From positions 1 to 10,733 of the forward strand of contig JASCIV010000891.1 in assembly GCA_030374735.1 (NCBI GenBank): a stretch of 10,733 bases of DNA, given 5' to 3'. The notes under the pieces are model-generated. The model saw only the letters and a program-made list of their open reading frames with translations, ran no database searches and was not told the origin of the DNA. Made by a program: the position numbers and the translations under genes. Positions within the stretch are counted from its first letter, which is position 1; each line of letters begins with the position of its first letter. Below are positions 7,009 through 10,733 of the stretch, in pieces. The stretch comes from Gracilaria caudata (taxonomy: Eukaryota; Rhodophyta; Florideophyceae; Gracilariales; Gracilariaceae).

Positions 7009-8188
7009 TCATGGGAGATGTCTCTCCATCTCCTCCATCTCCTCCACCGTTAGCCTTGGAATAGGTTCCGGGTTCAACAAAGCCATTGTTCTCGCAGTCT
7101 TCACAGCTTTCGCCAGCTTTCTCTGCGACTTTGCACACAATCCAGATTTCTTCCGCGGCAGAATCTTCAGATTGTCCGAAAGAAACGCTTTTAATGTTCC
7201 CACTGCTCTGAAATCCACGTTCGATCTTCCACGTTCGTCTTTCAGAGGACAATCTCCCTTCCTCATTTTCTTGGGAGTAAAATACGTTGGTTGAGAGACG
7301 GCAGATGTTTGCGTGGACAGGCTGGCCTTACTCGTTACTGATTGTCTTTGGAGCCGTGCATATTGGTCTCGAGGCATTGTGCGCTCATCCACTGCTGTCC
7401 ATTCACCGTCTTTTGTTTCCTTGTGTTCTTCCAATAACTCATGTGTCTCTCCACTTTGAATTGATTCCCATAGGTTGTACGTTGAAACAGAGCGACTCTC
7501 CGCGGCCGCATCGGACGGAACCTCCTTCCGGAACTGCTTCAGAACTTCTGGAGAGAGTTCAGGTAATTTGCGAATGTCAAACTATGAACAGCCAGCGTTA
7601 TATACCAGGCAGGAGGCAATGTATCCATATCAAAAGTCAGAATTGCTGCACGAACATAGAAGCCAGCTGGAACGGTAGGAACATTCGCACAAGAATAAAT
7701 GAACGTACAGATCTGGGGTCAATGAGGGGGTTCGAATCGGGATCCAAGCCTGGAAGTCCTTTTTCAGCCGCGTCAATGTGTTCTTTGACGAGACCGTAAG
7801 TTACGCGCATACGTGCCACTTCCAAAGGGGATAAATCTCTATGATAATAAGAGCAAAAGTTACCAGTTAGCAAAGAGCAAGTTATATCGCGCTCCCCCGC
7901 ACCTCCGACATGGTTTCACTTGTTAAACTTATCTATGTCGAGCACTATTTGAAATGAAGCACTTGGTGCTAGATATAGATCCGATGCAGTAACTTACGCA
8001 ATGTTTTCTTCGTCAAAGAACCCATCGGGTGACTGCTTCTTTGCATCCAAATTTGAATCATTGGATCCCGATGCATCGCCACTGCTCGCTAGCGCTCTCC
8101 TTGAGCTCAAACAAAAGTTTGGTACAGGCTTGGTGCGGAGCAGTTCACGTGTCAGCTGGAATACGCCTCTTTGCATAATCGCCGACAT
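7009..8188 (-). CDS. Mitochondrial small-subunit ribosomal protein bS18 (three exons, 8188-7998, 7838-7709, 7581-7009)
   Basis: This is a bacterial-type S18 protein of the mitochondrial ribosome, a component of the small-subunit platform. The spliced product has 297 residues. The S18 domain occupies about residues 218-278: DCPLKDERG, then NVDFRAVGTLKAFL, then ILPRKKSGLCAKSQRKLAKA and VKTARTMALL. This last stretch is the rRNA-binding signature of the family. The start is the first ATG in frame at 8188 (MSAIMQRGVFQLTRELLRTK). A second ATG at 8176 is possible. Either gives an Arg/Leu/Ser-rich, acid-poor beginning with SSRRALASS, typical of a mitochondrial targeting sequence. Exon two contributes DLSPLEVARMRVTYGLVKEH, and exon three starts FDIRKLPELSPEVLK. 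Bacterial S18 has about 75 residues, so an extension of about 217 residues precedes the conserved domain; I cannot assign it to a domain. All junctions keep frame. Confidence 0.9.
7582..7708 (-). other. Intron 2 of bS18m (127 bp)
   Basis: In the gene's sense the donor is GTACGT after the Ser codon of LIDPRS. A CTGAC branch-like element follows in TTCTGACTTTT, and the acceptor is TTCATAG. It is a phase-0 intron. Both flanking frames hit stops inside it, and the splice joins DPRS to FDIRKLPEL. Confidence 0.85.
7839..7997 (-). other. Intron 1 of bS18m (159 bp)
   Basis: In the gene's sense the donor is GC|GTAAGT. A GCTAAC branch-like element lies about 30 bases before the acceptor TTATCATAG. It splits an Ala codon (GC|A) and joins FFDEENI to DLSPLEV in frame. 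Confidence 0.85.
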
Positions 8189-8914
8189 TAGAACCACAAA
8201 ACTGAGTCTCTTGGTAGGGAAAGGGGTATCAATGAGAAAAAGAAACGATGGCGTGCACAGCACGTCGAGTCCAGACACCCACGGCGGGTCACAGATCACG
8301 AATGTAGCGAGTCACTCGCGCTTCATGAAGATCGTGAACGAAAAGGGTTCTGTGACCCGTAAAATGAGAAACAAAATTGTTGAGTTTTGGAACTGAAGAG
8401 GGGGAATGTTATAACCAGCGTAACACGATTTGAATAAATTTATAGGCCCCGTACAAAAGTTTTGTGGTGCTCTCGTCGCCAGTTATCAACGTGACCCCAC
8501 GTCCTACACGCTCAATACTATTTAGCGTGGAAGGCAAAGTGAGGAGTGAATATTGAATTGAACTCCAATTCGTTGCTTACGCCCGAATCTTACGAAGCCA
8601 TCAATGCACGGTCCTTTCAGGTACCCGCGGCCTGGCATGCTTGCGTTCCAAATTAACGCTCCACGCCATTAGCGGCAGGCCATTAGAGTATATTTGAAGA
8701 CCTAGACGCCCGAGATTACTGCTTCCGAGCGCCGTTGGCGCGACACTGGCGCATTAATCTGCAGCTAACTTTCCTGCCCATGATCTGGGTTTGTTTCGGA
8801 GTTCTCACTTCTGGTTCTCCAGCCTTGATTGCGGACAGAGAAAAACACAATCCGAGTCAAGTGCACCACACTACCGTGCCTTCCAGAACTACACTGTCCT
8901 TTCGCCACAAGGAC
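8189..8914. other. Region upstream of bS18m, running into the transposon's 5' non-coding part
   Basis: No supported gene is present. The part next to 8188 should hold the bS18m promoter. The plus-strand frame at 8001-8396 is largely antisense to bS18m exon 1. Small structures seen: a 6-bp inverted repeat ACAAAA-G-TTTTGT at 8453-8465, GAATTG/CAATTC at 8555-8571, a GCCATTAG direct repeat at 8665 and 8679, and a GCGCC-GTT-GGCGC hairpin at 8729-8741. The transposon boundary probably falls somewhere here, but without the right end it cannot be fixed. Confidence 0.4.
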
Positions 8915-10733
8915 ATGAACAAAGAAATCAAACATGCCAACTCAAAGCGCAAGCGGTGGATTACAATCTCAATCGACGACATCAAGGAGGGTAGGCCGAA
9001 AGCGGAGCTGGTGGCCAACTGAATGCTTTTCACTACAGCAAGAAAACAATACTTTGCAGCCATCTGAGGCTCTGTACACGACTTGCAATGGGTGCGGCTG
9101 GCAAACAAAATCTGCTACAATGAACGCCACACAGCTGGGCAAACACCTCCTGCAGTGCACATTTACCTCCCCCGCTACACTGGCAAGATTATTGAAGTCC
9201 AATACACTGCTGCGCGAGTATCAGAAACTCGGATCCTCATCGGAATGTTTTGGAGTGCCTCTAACGCCGTCAAAAAGGCGCCGTGATTCAGACCCAAACG
9301 TTCCTTCTCAACCACAAGCGTCCGTAACACAACTATCCAGATCCGAAACCCAGGTGGCCGCCATTGACGAGGACGAAAAGGCGTTCGCGCGCAAAATTTC
9401 TAGACTGAATGATCTTTTGACCCGCTTCGTGGTGAACTATATGTTACCGTTCAGCATCTTAAGCCGCAAAGAAGATGAGAATGAGCTCATTGAAATAGTA
9501 AGGCTCCTCGATGAACGCCTTGTAGAACACGTGCCGACCATTGCTCGAATGGCCGGCAAAAATATTGAAGGCTACTACGATATGCAGCTTAGCCTTGTGA
9601 AATCCGCAATTACTTCCTCTTTACGCCAGACATATGGGACGCTCATATTTGATGGCTGGACCGACGCCAGTTCTGAAAATGTTGTGATTGTGCTCCTGAC
9701 AATTACTGGCGTTAACCGATCTCGTACAACATACTTTCTGCGGTCCATATATACAGGATCGGCAAGCTGTGACTCGCAATTGTACGCCAATGTGGTGGAT
9801 ACGGCATTTGAGCAGTTCGGTAATATGACACGAATAAGTGGCGTTGTCAGTGACAATACGAGTTCGTGCGTGAAGGCTAAGGAGGAACTAGCACGGAGAC
9901 ACAACCATATTATCGCTAGTCAAGATCAAACCCATGTAGCTAACTTGTTGATGCAAGACGTTGGTGAGTTGCCCTGGGTCAGCGATATACTGAACACAGT
10001 CACAGAAGTCGTTAACGATCTGCGGAAGCACTCAAAGTTATACTTTCGTTTCAAACAACTGAAAGACCGGTACAATATCAATCTCCGCAACACTGGGTAT
10101 CTGACCAGCACCAGGGAGCACGATGAATACAGCAGAGTACGTCCTCTTCGAACTGCAGTGCTTCCGATGAAAATGGCGTCAACGCGCTTCGCAAGTTCCG
10201 AGGGAATGTTACATTCCTTTCTACGTGGTAAGCCTATATATCAGAAACTAGTTGATTGTCCCGACTTTCACAAACAATTGTACGGCAACAGAAATGTATC
10301 ACGCCGCGACATTTTTGAGGCAACAGTCCGAGACAGTTCAGTCTTTGACAAATGCCTCGATATCTACCATGTCTTACGGGTCATGCGCCAGTATCTCCGT
10401 ATATTTGATGATGACAGCTCTGTGATCTCCGAAGTATATCCTGCTACGAGACAATTGGAAGTTCAACTTCAAGCTCTGCCTCTAACCCCGTATTTTACGG
10501 CCCAGCGGAAACAGGAAGTGATGAGCACATTTCGCGCAAGACTACACGACGTCTCACGCAAAATACCGCTACTGACTTCGTTACACTTCGTGGCGTACTT
10601 TCTAGATATTCGAAGTGTGAACGCGGAGATTACAGACTATACTGTGGTGCAAACCCAGAGATGGGGATGACCTGTACAAGGTGTTCGGTACCCTGCCCTC
10701 GTATCGAGGTAGAGCAGCGACAGAGCCCTCCTG
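8915..10733 (+). mobile_element. hAT-superfamily DNA transposon, right end outside the window
   Basis: The element is defined by its transposase gene. Coding-like sequence starts with ATG 8915 in one frame, continues in a second frame from about 9021, and appears to move to a third after 10666, running to the window edge. hAT elements normally have short terminal inverted repeats and 8-bp target duplications. Neither can be verified because the right terminus is missing. TAGGCCCCGTAC at 8443 resembles the start of some hAT termini but is unconfirmed. The element lies about 0.7 kb upstream of bS18m and does not interrupt any identified gene. Confidence 0.75.
8934..10670 (+). CDS. hAT-type transposase with BED-like zinc finger (DUF659-like), probably frameshifted
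   Basis: This frame encodes 578 residues of a hAT-family transposase, a DDE enzyme with an RNase-H-like fold that excises and inserts the element. A BED-like zinc finger is seen as C51-x2-C54 ... H71-x3-C75 (CNGCGWQTK...LGKHLLQC), followed by a basic KRRR segment. The catalytic core begins around LIFDGWTDASSENVV, with D240 the likely first catalytic Asp. VVSDNTSSCVKAK gives D307 as the second. DQTHVANLLMQDV matches the conserved C-x-x-H-x-x-N-L-x-x-D block, but the Cys position is Asp331. MASTRFASSEGMLHSFLR corresponds to the usual TRW motif with Trp replaced by Phe. The C-terminal Glu and dimerisation region are not reached: TGA 10668 ends this frame and another frame stays open beyond. The N-terminus is better explained by the frame from ATG 8915. 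It is probably inactive, or carries sequence errors. Confidence 0.85.
   Translation: MPTQSASGGLQSQSTTSRRVGRKRSWWPTECFSLQQENNTLQPSEALYTTCNGCGWQTKSATMNATQLGKHLLQCTFTSPATLARLLKSNTLLREYQKLGSSSECFGVPLTPSKRRRDSDPNVPSQPQASVTQLSRSETQVAAIDEDEKAFARKISRLNDLLTRFVVNYMLPFSILSRKEDENELIEIVRLLDERLVEHVPTIARMAGKNIEGYYDMQLSLVKSAITSSLRQTYGTLIFDGWTDASSENVVIVLLTITGVNRSRTTYFLRSIYTGSASCDSQLYANVVDTAFEQFGNMTRISGVVSDNTSSCVKAKEELARRHNHIIASQDQTHVANLLMQDVGELPWVSDILNTVTEVVNDLRKHSKLYFRFKQLKDRYNINLRNTGYLTSTREHDEYSRVRPLRTAVLPMKMASTRFASSEGMLHSFLRGKPIYQKLVDCPDFHKQLYGNRNVSRRDIFEATVRDSSVFDKCLDIYHVLRVMRQYLRIFDDDSSVISEVYPATRQLEVQLQALPLTPYFTAQRKQEVMSTFRARLHDVSRKIPLLTSLHFVAYFLDIRSVNAEITDYTVVQTQRWG

Noticed and set aside
8001..8396. 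Plus-strand 131-codon frame
   Set aside because: Its first half is antisense to the well-supported bS18m exon 1, and the product resembles nothing known.

Overview
The window looks like nuclear DNA of a compact-genome eukaryotic microbe. An oomycete or related heterokont is my best guess, by inference only. The genes are short and lie close together on both strands. The introns I can place are 47-283 bp, have GTACGT, GTAAGT or GTGAGT-type donors, and most carry a CTGAC or CTAAC branch-point-like sequence before the AG. Two gene products are nuclear-encoded mitochondrial ribosomal proteins. A hAT-type transposon occupies the right end. There is no operon-like arrangement and no rRNA, tRNA or CRISPR that I can see. 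Composition changes along the window: bases 1-950 and 4880-5750 are extremely GC/CG-rich, while 1900-4050 and 7800-10733 are much less so.

Layout from left to right. Bases 1-654 are GC-rich upstream sequence. A two-exon 2-oxoglutarate/Fe(II) dioxygenase lies at 655-1854 (+), with a complete HxD...H...RxS active site. A speculative three-exon gene (1854-2507, +) begins where the dioxygenase ends. An (AC)16 microsatellite follows. A single-exon AIG2-like gamma-glutamylcyclotransferase family gene runs leftward at 2824-3279 (-). A speculative two-exon small membrane protein gene (3573-4002, +) sits between it and the mitochondrial ribosomal protein uL6 gene (4067-4717, -).

A GC-rich spacer of about 1 kb with several short tandem repeats separates uL6m from a divergent hypothetical gene (5775-6374 or longer, +). 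After a 3' region with an 11-bp tandem repeat comes a three-exon gene for mitochondrial ribosomal protein bS18 (7009-8188, -), which has an unusually long N-terminal extension. From about 8.4-8.9 kb to the right edge lies a hAT-superfamily transposase with a BED-like zinc finger. It shows signs of one frameshift near its start and another near the end of its open frame, and its 3' end lies outside the window.

Functional links are limited. uL6m and bS18m serve the large and small subunits of the same mitoribosome. The dioxygenase and the cyclotransferase are soluble enzymes with no evident shared pathway. I found no convincing new multi-gene system. The items most worth a second look are the two speculative spliced genes, the stop-interrupted hypothetical gene, the long bS18m and the damaged hAT element.
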